Origin: Symsagittifera roscoffensis | Taxonomy: Eukaryota; Xenacoelomorpha; Acoela; Convolutidae | Length of the DNA stretch: 64,000 nt | Direction: 5' to 3' | Assembly (NCBI RefSeq): GCF_963678635.1 | Contig: NC_087062.1 | Location: forward strand, 40,285,676-40,349,675 | Shown: in pieces, positions 34,031 to 46,600 of the stretch | Numbering within the stretch: position 1 is the first letter of the stretch | Layout of the letters: every line of letters begins with the position of its first letter | Made by a program: the position numbers and the translations under genes | Notes under the pieces: generated by a model | Seen by the model: the letters and a program-made list of their open reading frames with translations, nothing else | What the model was told of the DNA's origin: nothing | Database searches by the model: none

Positions 34031-35789
34031 TTTTTAACTCCGAATATACTTTGTATAACAAAATCCGCTAAATCATTTGATAGATTGGTATATAATAAAT
34101 TCGAACTTCTATCCTTTTCCGTCAAACGTGGTCCAGAGTTATGACTACACCTGGGACGGCAATTTGTTTAGGCTTGAATCTGGCCAAGACCTTTATTCCT
34201 TTATTTAAACTGGAAATAACCCGTTTCAAAAAACTTGTCGGCCTTATGTTTGCTTATTATATGTCTGTTTAGTTGGAATGTTAATCTTTCTTGTTGTTGG
34301 CGGTTTTTACTTGTGATTAAAATTGCTGTGGAATTATTCTTATGTTTTGAATATTTACTTGATCTGGTTTTTGTAATTTCTTTTTTCGCTCGAAAAGTTT
34401 GTTTGGCTTCATTTTTTGGCATATCATTCATCGGATTATCGGCTTAGTGACCAAATTTAGCTTCGCTTAAACTTTTGCATCTTTCTAATTGGGGGCATTA
34501 TAACTTCAAATTTCAGACCTGTCGAAGTTTTCTTCGACATCAATTTTGTTTCCAGCTCAACGGGGGCTTACTTTACTTTTGACGGCTCAGTTGCACATCG
34601 ATAGATGTTTCTAAATACTTTGTAAACGCCGGCAGTTCTGTTTCTGGTCAAGTTTTCCTGAAAATGATTATCATTTGAGTCAAATATTTGAGTTTAAGGT
34701 AGTTGTGATTCTTAAAACAATGAATCGTTTTTCACAATTTCACATTTGAGTTTTTCAGCTTTTGCGTTTTTTTTTGGTAGATAAATTTTCAAAAAAATTA
34801 TCCAAAAAATGATTAATTTTTTTTTGAAACAAAGTCATTTTTTATACATGCTACATTTAATAGAAATCTATGACTAATAGGGATTTTTGCCCGCAATTTC
34901 AAGTACATCGAAGAAAGGGTCATTGTAGCTACGTTTTTGCAGCCCTTACTGTCGTGATTTGCATTCCAAAAAAAATGAAAAGTTTTTTGTTTTCAAAATA
35001 CAGAGTTGAGATTTTTTGCAATTAAGACTCAAACTAAGAGGAAAGCGAGCAAAGTAGCGAGAAGCAAAATGATCTGCTTCAAGTTTGAAAATTTTTTAAT
35101 GATGAGGCTGGGTAAAAATGCCAAATTACCGGCCATTTGGCTTATTCATTTCAAAAAATGCAAGGTTTCTGAAGAAGCAAGTTTTTTGAGGAAAAATGTT
35201 TGAAACAGATTCATATTTACGCAGCAAAAAATGTGTTTGTAACTTTCTTTTTTACTTAAGCAGTGATCGGCTACCGCTTATTTGATATCGAAATTTGTTT
35301 TAGTTATATAAAGAGTCAGGGTTTTTGCTGAGCTGTCTCATTTACAAGTTACAAAAACAGCAAGGCTTAAAGTTTTTTTTAATTGCTTTAAATTATTCTC
35401 GTTTTTAGAGAGTGGTATAATTCATGAACTACAAGATCGCGTAACACATATTGGTTTAGCAATCGACATCAACTGTTTTCCAAAAATGAGTAAAAAACAA
35501 AAAAAACATAATTTTTTTTAATTTTTTTCAAACTAAATGCACAATATTTTAGCATTTTTGAACAATTTTTTTAACAATAAAAGTTAATAAATTATAATCG
35601 GTTTTTTTCCACATTACTGATATGCGAATTTCAACGCACATGAAATCTTTTCTACGTTTTAAATTTAAGTTGGTTACGTTGGTTACTTGTTGTTCAATTG
35701 AATTTTTTTCTACCTAACTTTGACATTTTTGTTACTTTTTTACATTACTCAACATTACTTCCCTAGCGTTTGCCAATTTATAACAAACT

Positions 35790-36068
35790 CCCCCCCCCCC
35801 CCAACGTAACGTGTTCAGGTGGGGGGTGGGATCAGGTGGGGGTTTTTCAGGCGGGGGGTGGGTTCAGGTGGGGGGGGGGGGTTCAAGTGGGGGGATGGGT
35901 TGAGGTGGGGGAATTTATGTGGGTTCAGATGGGGAGTGTATTAAGGTGGGGGGGGGGGGAGTTGTTCAGGTGGTGGGGGTGTTCAGGTGCCGTGTGCAAA
36001 GGGGCAAACGGCAAACGTTAGGGGGATTTAAGGGGAGCAAAGGGGCAAACGTTGGGGGGGGGGAGGGA
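35790..36068. repeat. G-rich minisatellite (GGTGGGGG-TTCA units)
   Basis: A run of 13 C (from about 35791) is followed by many irregular units of the type TTCAGGTGGGGG, with G runs up to 10. Strong guanine-quadruplex potential on the plus strand. Run lengths in such tracts are error-prone in assemblies. Confidence 0.85.
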
Positions 36069-36316
36069 GAGATCAACGGAATCTTTTTACAATTTGAGTT
36101 TAGGTTTTGAAATGGATTAGGCCAGGCCGAACACTCGCCTTGCAAAGTTTCCGCATCACTCACTTGATAAATGCTGAAATTCTTGGAAAATTTTGCACGA
36201 CGCGCGAAACAAAAATAAAGTGGAAAAAAAAAACATTTTAATGTGATTTCCTACTTATTATAAAATCCATTAAAATGGATTCAAAATGAATTATAATGCA
36301 TTTTGTTTTCGCGAGA

Positions 36317-36340
36317 AAAAATGGATTTAAATCCATTTTT
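36317..36340. repeat. 24-base perfect palindrome
   Basis: AAAAATGGATTT followed by its exact complement AAATCCATTTTT, with no spacer. Related half-sites (AATGGATT, AATCCATTA) lie nearby at 36265 and 36860. Confidence 0.8.
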
Positions 36341-36396
36341 GTTCTAATTTTGTTGTCTGAACATATTATCGGAATCGGTTTTACAACATTATAGAC

Positions 36397-36845
36397 GATT
36401 ACGTCTCAAATGGCATAATTCCCAAATGGTATAAAAATGAAATATTTCCCAAATGGCATAAATTTCATGCAACAGTTGCTTTGGAAAAATCGAGAACAAT
36501 TTTTTCGTGAACAATGTGAGAAAATTAGTCAAATTGTCAATTCAAATGTTGATTGACATTTTATCGTGAAAAACTTGTAGAACTTTATATCAAAAGCAAG
36601 AAGCATAAGCTTGCGGTTATTAATAAGCTTCATGTGGTCAATTTTTTTCGAGAAACCTGTTGCTTAAATTTGTTTGGAAGCAATTAATTCCAAATCTTGT
36701 TCACATGCTTTCGCTCCTGACAAAATGTTAGAGTTAGAAATTGATAGAAAACGTTTAAATTACAATGAAAACTTGAAATTTATGCCATTTGGGAAAAGTT
36801 TCCATTTTTATGCCATTTGGGAATTATGCCATTTGGGAAGTTACC
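36397..36845. mobile_element. hAT-like MITE with 8-base target-site duplication
   Basis: TTATAGAC flanks both ends (36389-36396 and 36846-36853). Inside are terminal inverted repeats of about 65 bases, each made of three copies of CCCAAATGGCATAA-like sequence (left 36405-36466, right 36776-36840). The element is 449 bases with no coding capacity. An 8-base duplication is typical of hAT transposons. The terminal base pattern is not a clean hAT CAGNG, so the superfamily is tentative. Confidence 0.75.
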
Positions 36846-37419
36846 TTATAGACCACGAAAATCCATTATAATCGATTTGTTTTCTCTTTTCTTAAATGCG
36901 GGTAGCTACTATATTTTCTTACAAAATAAATTTTGCAAAATTGCTCAATTCAGTTCGATTAAGTTGGGTTTTGTGAATTAGTTCGAAAGCCGACTGAGAA
37001 TAGGATTTGACATTGCTTCAAAATGTCTATAACAGATTAAAAGAGGTGACAGATTTAACCTGTTTGAGTTGAGGGTCTAGCAGGCCTAATCCGCTGATAA
37101 GCAGGAAAATCTGTTTAATGAACGCTATATATTATCTCTGGTACACATAATGTGCGACATTCATCGCCTGATTTGGGCTCAAGTATTTGTTTAATGCACA
37201 AAGTTACCCAAAATTCGAATAACAGCCGCGGCTGACCGTCTCAGAGTTTAGGACTTAAAAATTGACATAAGAAATCAATAAAACCATCCGTTATCAAAAA
37301 TCAACTTCTGACCCGCAACTCTTTGCCACATCATTCTGTCTTGCTTCTTTTTGTCGACCAGTCGAAGCTGTTTTGACAAAATCATTTGAATTCTGCCTAG
37401 AGTTTGAATTCTTCCCATA

Positions 37420-40400
37420 ATGTTGCGTTTTGTGACATCTTTGGCTCTTTTGGCTTCAGCCGTCTTTGGTGATGGCTACTGGGACATTCAGCTTTCACCT
37501 GACAGCGTGGCCGGTGTGCCGTATGGAGCGGGTCATATTTCAGTGTGGAAACACGCAACCAAAGACCGCTACTACGCAATGCCACTGGGTTTGCTCCTCA
37601 AAGACAGTGCTGAATGGTTTGAAAATGTGCTGACAGGCCAGAATGAAATGTCCTTTGAAGTACTTCTGTGGTCAGAGGAAGTCAAGGAAGCTGTTTTCCG
37701 GTAATTTAGTTAGCTGTTTTCCGGTAATTTAATTAGCTGTTTTCCGGTAATTCAATTAGCTGTTTTCATTTATCATCTTCACTAAGTTTTGTTTTAGTAT
37801 TTAGTATTGTTTGTTAGTGTGATAATCGTTCCCTCTTTCGAAGAAGGCGGCGTGAAATATTGTTCTCGGTGTTTCCTTCCAAAAAGATGCCAATTGTGCA
37901 AAAAAACGTTTGACGGATCTTTTATAGCTTCAGATTTGACTAATATCAATGCTCTACTCTAGAACTTAAATTATATTTCACCAACAATCGTTTTTGCTAG
38001 AATATGGGCTTGAAATTTTCTAATGTTAATGTTGGATAAACTTTGCGCGCTCTAACTAATTTTTATTTTAAAATACTGGAAACTAATTCAGCTCGAAAAT
38101 AAACCCAACTTGCTCCAAAAAAATGTCTAGACTCAAAATCTAAAATTTTGGCTGGGCCTTGCGGCAAAGTGTAGAAGTTAAGAACATATTCTAAGACAAA
38201 AAATGTTGTTTTTAACCAATGAAACAAACTTAACTCCAAATTTATTTTGGGAGTGGTTCACTTGTCCGCTAACAACTTTGGGCCCGGGCTTCTAGTAAGT
38301 GAAGTTTAAGTATCAGTTCAAGTTATTGAGTAAGCTCGGACGCAATTTTTTGATCCAGAAAATCAAGATTATCAATACGCGAGCCATTTTAGCCCCCTGC
38401 ACATAGGAACATATATTAGCAGGGCCAGTCAAACTTTATTAAGACAGCCGAGATACGCTCATTTTTGGTCTAAACTTTTGGAAAGTCGAAACATATCTGG
38501 GTCGAATTATTAAATTTTAAAAGATTTCGGCCGAGAAATTCGAAACATATCTGAACTGAATTGGGCAAAATTAGACACTTTTTTCTTAATTTAAAAAAGA
38601 AATGTGCACAAATTTGGCCAAGGAAGCCAAAACATGCCAAAATTTAGTCAAGAAACTCAAAACATACAGAATTTTGGTCGATAAAGTCCAGGAGTACCAA
38701 ATTTTGGTAAGAAAATCGAATTATACCAAAATTTAGTCGAGACGCTTGAAACTTACTAATTTTACCCGTTCGCTCTTGATGAGAGTTTTTTCGAAGAAAC
38801 TTACAGAATATTCATGCCGGCTTTGTTAGTTTTTTTTTGGGCAAATTTTGACCTGCAAATTGTTGTCATCTGAAAGCTATCACTGGCGTGAAGTTATAAG
38901 ATGCTCTAGTTTCAAAGGTGTTCTACTGCTTTGGGGATTGATGATTGACTATACAGGTAATCGAGACTTTATTAACAATAGGAACACAAAAACAAGCTGC
39001 AAAACATCCAATTAGCTAGTTTTCGTTCTTTGCTTAAACCCTTGGTATACAACTTAGATTAGAGGCAAAGCCTGAATAGCGCACAAAATATCTTTTGTTC
39101 CAAAAGGAAGTGAACCGAAGCAAAGCTGATTGAACAGTAGCCATATTTCGGTTTAATGATTTTTGTTCAGTGTACAATCCCAAATAGTTGTTTCAGTTGC
39201 CCTTATACTCATTTTCTGGGCCCAATTTTTCCATGTTTGTAATATATATGTATCAGAAAAAAAAACGAAAATTTCCTAGGCCTTTTTTCTAAGTTTGAAA
39301 AAAGGAAACGTGCACATATTTGGTCAAGAAAGAGAAAACATGCCAAAGTTTGACCAAAAAACTCAAAACAATTAGAATTTTGGTCGAGAAAATCAAAGTA
39401 TTTTAAAATTTGGTCAAAACGCTTGAAACTAACCAATTTTTGGTCGAAAAAGTTGAAACATAAATTGAACGCCTCGACCCGCGCGCTATTGATGAGAGTT
39501 TTTTCTCAAAAAAAATTACAAAGTATTCGTGCCAGCTTAGTGTGTCTTTTCTCTGGGCAAATTTTGACCTGCGAAACTATAATTTTTTTAAACTATTTTT
39601 GTCATTTGAAAGCTATCACTGGTCTGAAGCTATAAAATGCTTTAGTTCCAAAGGTGTTCTACTGCTTTGGGGATTGATGATTGAGTATACAGGTAATCGA
39701 GACTTAATTAACATAAGGAACTCATAAACTATTTGAAAAAATTGCTATTAACTAGTTTCTGTTCTTTGCTTAAGCCCTTGGTATACAACTTAGAATAGTG
39801 GCAGAGCTTGAATAGCGCACAAAATGTCTTTTGCACCAAAAAGAAGTGAACCGGAGAAAAGCGGATTGAGCAATAGCCGTATTTTGGTTTTATGATTTTT
39901 GATCCGTGTAGCATCTCAAATAGTCCTTTCAATTGCCCGTATACTCAATATCTGGGCCCAATTTTTTCATGTTTATAATATATCTACGTATCAGAAAGAC
40001 GAATTTTTTCTGAATATAATTTTTCATTGAATTTTTCTTCTGAAAAGCATGTATAACTGATATCTCGGACAAGTTTTAGAACGTAGATGACAAAAGGGCC
40101 CGGCTCGGAACTCATTGCAAATTGATTCGAGGGTCGCCAATTGGTTAATTGATTATGACTAGACTCAAAACGTATCACACTACAACTGGAAATGCATATG
40201 GGAGGAGTTAAAAAATTATTCAAAAAAAACCTGTGAAAGTTATTCCAGACACTTTAAAGGAACGTCGGAACATTCCAGGATTCCTCAGAAGAAATTGTTT
40301 TTGATTTTTAGAATTTCTACGCATTTAAAGCGATACAGTCCCAAGTCAAAGATGTTGCAACCGTTTGTTTTCAGACAATTAATTGACAATTAATTTTCAG

Positions 40401-42624
40401 ACAAATTTTTGGGTAGTTTTTTGACGTTTCCTCACCACTTATTTAAGATACATGAATCAAATTTTGACACATGGCTGGTGGAACTGTTTAAAAAATATAT
40501 CCGGTAATCAAAAATAATCTGATTGATTGAATACTCTGAAAAATTTTCATTTAAAGACCATGCTTAAGCATGAATTTGCCAGTCAATCATAAGTAGTTGG
40601 GAAAGTATGCTGGTTTTGGAAAAACTAGTTAATGCAAGTTGTCTTTTGTTGCGAGTTGTGGCATTACGGATTGGACAATACGAGGTGTTGAATATTATTA
40701 GCTCCTTCAACAACAGATTTGAACCCATATATTCAAACTCCCATATATTCAAAATAACTTCAATGCCCATGTGCCACAGTTTCACTCACAGTTTCCTAAA
40801 AAGGCTAATAAGTATGACTTTTCCCTACATTGAGTAAAGAAAAACAAATTAAATGTTTGAAAATAACTCTGTCTCAAATCATCAGCTTCTAAAAAAAACA
40901 TTTTTGAATGCAGGCTATGTGCCAGTATTTTAAACCGTATATTAACTACGTGCAGAAACAACGACAAAAGTGAAAGAATTTTTTGTTCGCTTGCTTCAAA
41001 CGAAAATTTGTTATTACTTTACCCCGTGTCCGTACAAAAGATATTCTTCTTCTGTGGAAGAAATTTAGAAAGTAAGCAAAAGGATTTTAAAATTCAAAAG
41101 CTATCAGAGTCAAGTCAATTCTGAAATAATTTAATTTGATTCATTTCACTTTACAGGTACATACGAGATAACATCGATCCTGAAGTTGAGAAAACAGACG
41201 TTGAGCTGAAACCAATGGAGGAAATACGGATAGTGTGGAAAGCTGAAGCTAGAAAAATATCTGACAATTTCAAGTTGGATGAAAGTTGGATAACCAACAC
41301 CCATCTACCCTCACTTGTGAAATTTTCCTTTGTCTGTTCAAATTCAGAATCCTGTAAGAAACTCGAAGAATCAATGAAAACATCGCCGCACATGTTTGAC
41401 TCGCTGGAGTTGCAGTATGTAATAAATGGTCAAAAGATATCGCGAAGAACTCTGAAACTTCAGGGGTCCCACTTTGAGAACAGTAAAATGTGGACACAGT
41501 TGAAAAACATGAACACTGAAGGCCCCATTAGATACCTCAACTCGGAGGACTTGAAAAACGTGTCCACGGAAACCACGCAAAACATTGTAGCGTCTGTCAT
41601 AACTGATAATGACTACGCCGACAGCGGGGAGGAATTGAAACTTCACGAAGTTATTGAAAATCTGTTGCGCAAAAATGAAAAAGAAACGACAGAATTTGAT
41701 GACACTCAATGGTCGTCTGTTTTTTGGAACCCCGATTGGGCTCGTCCTGACAAGATAGCGAGTTATTTGAACAAAGTTTACTCCAAAGACGAAACTGATG
41801 ACTCTATTTTCAGAGTGGACGATGCAGAGGATGACCAATCTCTGAAGTTTGAATTTGGGGAATTCAACTTTGGTTTTGATAACGACAATGGTAAAAACAT
41901 AAAAACTGATGAGCTGAAAAAACACCTGGAAGAAAAGCACTCTCATGTTGAATGGAATGGTGAAGTGTTCACGGTCAAGCCAATCAAATTGTTCCGAATA
42001 AATTTATCCGAGATGAGTAGTAACACTACCTTCGCAACTGCAAACATTCAAGTCCGAAACATTGAAGCAATTCATTCAGTAAAAGTTTTGTTTGACAATA
42101 GCTTGCCCGAACAAAACGCAACAATTACTCCAACCCTTATCATGCAGAGGCTGACAGAAAGAATGGACCGATTTGAACAAGAATTAAATGCCAACTTTTC
42201 CCAGCTCGTCGCAAATCAACAAACCGAATTCTCCGATGTGATAGATGGCGTCGAAGAAGCTCAAGCCGATATGATCAAAACAATTGAGCAGCATGGATTG
42301 GAACTTAAAGCGAAGTTCGACGAGCAACTGAAGTACATGATTGACCCGAGCAAAGCGGCGAACGAAACCATCGCAAAAGTGAATGGATTAGATGTCAAAG
42401 TGAAGGGACTGGAGACCAAAATTGGGTGGACTACGAAATCTTTCTGTTTGATGAAAAATGGCAACTGCCCTTCTGGATTCTCGCAAAGAGACGTTCATGC
42501 TGTTGGACTTCGGAGTTGGGGTGGTTCTGGACAAGGGGCGAAAGATACCGGCGAAATTGGCAGCTCCTATCTCTATGGAACAAAAAACAGTGTAACAATG
42601 TACTTTGCAGTCTGCTGCAAGTAA
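37420..42624 (+). CDS. Secreted protein with coiled coil and ApeC-like C-terminal domain, two exons
   Basis: Exon 1 (37420-37700) and exon 2 (41157-42624) join in phase 2 across a 3456-base GT-AG intron to give 582 residues. Residues 1-17 (LRFVTSLALLASAVFG core) form a signal peptide. The N-terminal part (YWDIQLSPDS, RYYAMPLGLLL, WSEEVKEAVFRYIRDNI) is a globular region I cannot name. A middle acidic region follows, then a heptad-rich coiled coil at about 418-517, and a final 60-residue domain with SFCLMKNGNCPSGF and a YFAVCCK end. Those cysteines and the CPSGF core resemble the apextrin C-terminal (ApeC) domain of invertebrate secreted, often microbe-binding proteins. So it is probably an oligomeric extracellular lectin-like or immune protein. 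The family call is by motif only. Confidence 0.75.
37689..37767 (+). repeat. 23-base tandem repeat that triplicates the exon 1 splice donor
   Basis: AGCTGTTTTCCGGTAATTTA-type units start at 37689, 37712 and 37735, with a partial fourth at 37758. Each full unit contains CCG|GTAATT, the donor used by exon 1. Only the first donor keeps the frame into exon 2. Use of the second or third would end the protein at a TAA right after residue 94. Confidence 0.85.
38470..39999. repeat. Large tandem duplication (736-base period) with internal minisatellite, in an intron
   Basis: The blocks 38590-39259 and 39290-39999 align over their length (for example TTCTACTGCTTTGGGGATTG at 38921 and 39657, CTTGGTATACAACTTAGA at 39041 and 39777). 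Divergence is roughly 15-20%. Each begins with a minisatellite of about 33 bases (CAAAATTTGGTCGAGAAA-like). Non-coding. Confidence 0.85.
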
Positions 42625-42943
42625 GCACGAGAGAAGTTTCGAGAATAATCTCCTTCAGTAGACAGGAATCAGTAATCAAAATGTATCTGGAGCACAAATT
42701 TAAAATCACATCGTAACTAAACTTGAAATAATTCAGTTCAAATTTCAGTGATATATTATGATATATGGAAAACAATTCGAGCTTAGATGACAAAGTTTGG
42801 CAGTTTTAGTTGATTCGCAACCAAATGAAATTGAGAAAAATTATGATAACTGACTAGATTGATTTGATTAAATCTCAATTAATTTCTTATCAGCTTGCAG
42901 CTTGTTAATAGATTTTCATACTGAACGTTTTTTTCGACAAGTA

Positions 42944-42949
42944 AATAAA
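42944..42949 (+). terminator. AATAAA polyadenylation signal
   Basis: AATAAA 320 bases after the stop of the ApeC-like gene. It is the first clear signal downstream. Confidence 0.5.
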
Positions 42950-43028
42950 CAATCTTGAGACTCCACAAACCAACGAGGCAAGAGTTTTACACATTTGGCG
43001 CATAAGTAGTAGAAGGGTGAGGGAGAGT

Positions 43029-43385
43029 GGGGGGGGGGGGGTGGTGGGAGACCCCCATGTATTAAGATAGGGAATAGAACATCCGGTCTCCCAGCTATGT
43101 ATTAAGATTGGGTATAGAGTCTACAATGTATAAAGGTAGGGAATAGGTTTCCCATGTATTAAGATCGTAGGTTTCAGATGGTAAGTTTCAGAAAAGTTTT
43201 CGGCGCCCGAATTTCCCATGTATAGATTTCCCTATGTATAAGAATTTCATTGTAGGTAATTCAGAACTCATTAGGGAACAGATTTCCCTATGTATTAAGA
43301 TAGGGAATAGGTTTCCTATGTATTAAGATGGTAAGGTTTCAGATGGTAAGATGGTAAAGTTTCAGATGGTAAGTTTCAAAAAAAT
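43029..43385. repeat. Poly-G run and ATGTATTAAGATAGGGAATAG minisatellite
   Basis: GGGGGGGGGGGGG at about 43029 is followed by six to eight imperfect units of CCATGTATTAAGATAGGGAA with a GGTTTCAGATGGTAAG variant at the end. The block lies between the ApeC-like gene and the Polinton fossil and may bound it. Confidence 0.75.
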
Positions 43386-43676
43386 TTTGGCAACCGAGTT
43401 TTTTGAGCTCGATTTTGCCGATACTTGCGTTTCTTAGCTAGCTTCTACGGTTTAGATGTTTTGGTAATTGTTTTATAGGTTTGATTCAACGAGAAAGCTA
43501 TCTAAAAGCCATATTGAAACCTAACGAAACTTCGAGAAAAAAATCATGTTTTTTGAAGAAAAAAAATTATATTCGAAAGATGAAGTATATAAATCACTGC
43601 TTCGTATAATCATTTAACCACAAGTTTACAGTTACTTAATCATTACTGAGTTGAATGCTATTACACCATCAGTTAT

Positions 43677-46600
43677 TTACAAGTTCAAAGGTTTTGCGTG
43701 TATTCCGTCGTCCTGAACTTGTCTTTTAGGGTAAAAGTAGCTCAATCCCTTCTTTGTTTGCTCGTATGTAGCAACCATATGATTAATGGTTCTAAATCCT
43801 CTGTTTGTTGAAGTCAAGTTGATTGCTTCGTCGAGTACTTTCCTGTATTTTTCCATAGGTCCATCACCGGATTCCTCTAGAATTCTTTTATTCAATCCTT
43901 TGCTGCTAAACTTCATTTTGTCTGATTTGTTGCCATAGCAACAATAAGTCTTGCTGCAAAAACATAGCATCTCCGTACACCTAAATTCTTTTTTGAACAG
44001 ACCAGGCTCTCGTTTATCGTGCTTCTTGTGAACGCTACAACATGTTCGTGGAAAAAAGTTTGTTTTTGAATCTGCTCTGAATGAATCTCTGCAATCTTTT
44101 TCTCTCAATTTTTCCCAGTCACCTTTTTTTTCCGGACGAATACAATCATACAAATTTTCCTCAGCAAGAGCTAAATACAGCCCGTGTCCGTTTCTAATTC
44201 CTCGAACTTATTTACATCACAAAATTAGTCAAAAAAATTGTAGTAAAGCTCAAGCATTCTCAGCTTTGCATACTGCAGAATGAAAAATCCGACTATTATG
44301 GGTTCTTTGTGCTCAATTGTTGACTTTAGTAACTCAATCTCGTACAAGTCTTTCTGAACAGCGTTCAATCGTTTGAAGAGAGGTTCATTAATTGCTTTGT
44401 GTGTTTTCTTATCATTCAAATACTTTGTGATCGTATGTCTCGATCTGTCCATTATCTGGTAACCGTAGGATGAATTACCTAAAAGCTTCATAGCCTCTGC
44501 AACAACACCGGATAAAGGGTTCTCATCTCCTTCCCTTCTAGCATCAACAACCGACTGAACAAATTTGTTGAAGCATTTTCGAGGGAGATACTGTACAAAG
44601 CGGTAAACTTTTGTACACTGTAAGCCAAGTTCCATGTAGAAATTGAAAAGAGGAGTAATGATGGAACCATTTTCTAGTTTGAAACTAGATATTAGCATAC
44701 GCTGGGGATGCTTCAGAAGATCATTTTCAATGGCATAATTTTGCATATATACCCCAATGTTATTTCTTCCAACATCAGTGTTTTTAAAAATTGGAGGAAA
44801 ATTCGAAAATTTTGCTTTCAGTTCGTCTGGAACAACTAAGTTGCACTGAATATAGCCATAAAGAGGTAAAGAATCAGTAGAGAAAGGTCTTTTGTAGGGA
44901 AAGTTTGATCGGATATGATTCTTTATTTTTTCGTTCGTTTTGAAGTTTTGCCACCACTCACATTCCCACATCTCTTCGATTTTGTATCCTTTTTCGCGAA
45001 TATTTTCACATCTTAAGTCATCCATCTCTCTCCTTTTGTTGCCTCTCTCAATATCTTCATCGCTAAGTGAGGGACGAGTCTCCTGGCAAGGACAAAAATG
45101 GTAATAGCATCTCAATGCTTCAAACACTGTTTTGCAGTGATTGCAATATCCATCAACATTGAAACAGCCAATTTTCTTTTGATTTCCAGATGTGTGGAAG
45201 CTCTCAATTCTACATTCTGGTCTGGTTTCTTGGTAGTAAGACATGACCATGTTCTCAAAATTGCGAGATCGGTTATGTCTAGCTTTGAATTTTTGCATGT
45301 CGGAATCAAACTCCCATCTTGTGTACAATCCTGTTGGCATGTTTTGACACATTGAATAGGGATAGAGCTGGCTTGCATCAATTCCAACAATTGATTTGCA
45401 GACATTTGATGAATCCCGGATAAAGGTTTCATTCACAACAGCTTTTCGAGTAAACACAATTGATGGTCCACCCGTTATATCCTCTCTAATTTTCTCGCAC
45501 AAATCTCTATCACTTTCGCAAAAAGGGTAGAATTTTTCATTGGTTGATTTGTGAAGAAAAATATTTGCCAGATTTGGAAGAGTACATCCAAGTTTTAACA
45601 TATCAATTTCTTTCTGATGATAAAACTGAACCATTTGTTGCATTGCTTCAAGGGTTGGAACAACATCTTTGATGTTGTACTACTGCAAAAATCTTTAAAT
45701 GTAGTCATTCCATGTTTCTGCCAAATCTCCTGTAAATATTTGTAATTATCCCATCCAGATGCAGGTACTGACCTGATTTGAAGTTTCTTTAGTGCTTGCT
45801 GCTCATCAAGTCCACTTGACTTCAGGTAATCCTTAAAGTCTTTATCAAGAGGGTTGTTGTTTCTCAGTTTACTGAAAAAGGCTTCGTATGGAGGTAATTC
45901 TTCACTCTCGAGCTTGTCTGGACTGTCAAACCACTCATAAGGGAAAAACCCTTCCCTTTTGTCTCACTGGCTTTGTAAGCTTTAAGAAAAGAGTCTAGAG
46001 ATGTTGCTCCACCCAAAAATTTCATGATATCGAGGAACTGTATATCTCCAAACTTGAAGGATATGATATCGTTAGCCTTTTTGATAACCATAGGTTCAGC
46101 TTCTTTATCATTGATTAAGTAGGGAATCAGATAGCTCTTGATCAAGTTCAGATCATATCTTCCACTGTTAAACCCAAATACAGGTAACGTGTTAATATAC
46201 CTCTCCAGATTTTGTTTCAAATCAATCAGCTGATTTTTCTGCATTCTCAAAAACTGAGTTGACATATCAGTTTCCTCTGTATCTTCTATACATTCATCTT
46301 CGTATTCAAAGTTTTCAGTTGGAAGATTTCGACATCTTTCATTCAACTCTTGGAAAATTTTCGACATCCGCTCATTCACTACTCTTTCAACATCTTGAAA
46401 TTTAGTTCTCATTTTGAGCTTACTTTTCTCAGCCAAAAGTTCGAGTTTGATTACAAAATCGATAATAAGCTTTTGCGGATCCTTGATATAAAGAAACATT
46501 GGTTCATCTATCAGGTTCGAGGATATTGATGCAGAAATTGGAACGTGTTTTCCAATCCAAGTTGTTGTTTGGGTAGCTTTCAGTTCATCTGATGGAACAC

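Larger units (their letters stand above)
31360..35780. other. Intergenic, T-rich, with scattered old repeats
   Basis: No supported gene. It contains single copies of the GGCTTANTTGCC repeat (about 31390, 31958, 34550), a tRNA-like TTAGTCTAGTGGTAAAGTGC at 31698 that looks like a degraded SINE head, and the stem-loop repeats at 33722 and 34012. The rest is featureless AT-rich DNA. Confidence 0.6.

Noticed and set aside
35770-36163. Gly-rich and Pro-rich frames at the G-rich tract
   Set aside because: Low-complexity translation of a minisatellite.
41270-41946. Minus-strand frames opposite the ApeC-like gene
   Set aside because: Antisense shadows of a well-supported exon.
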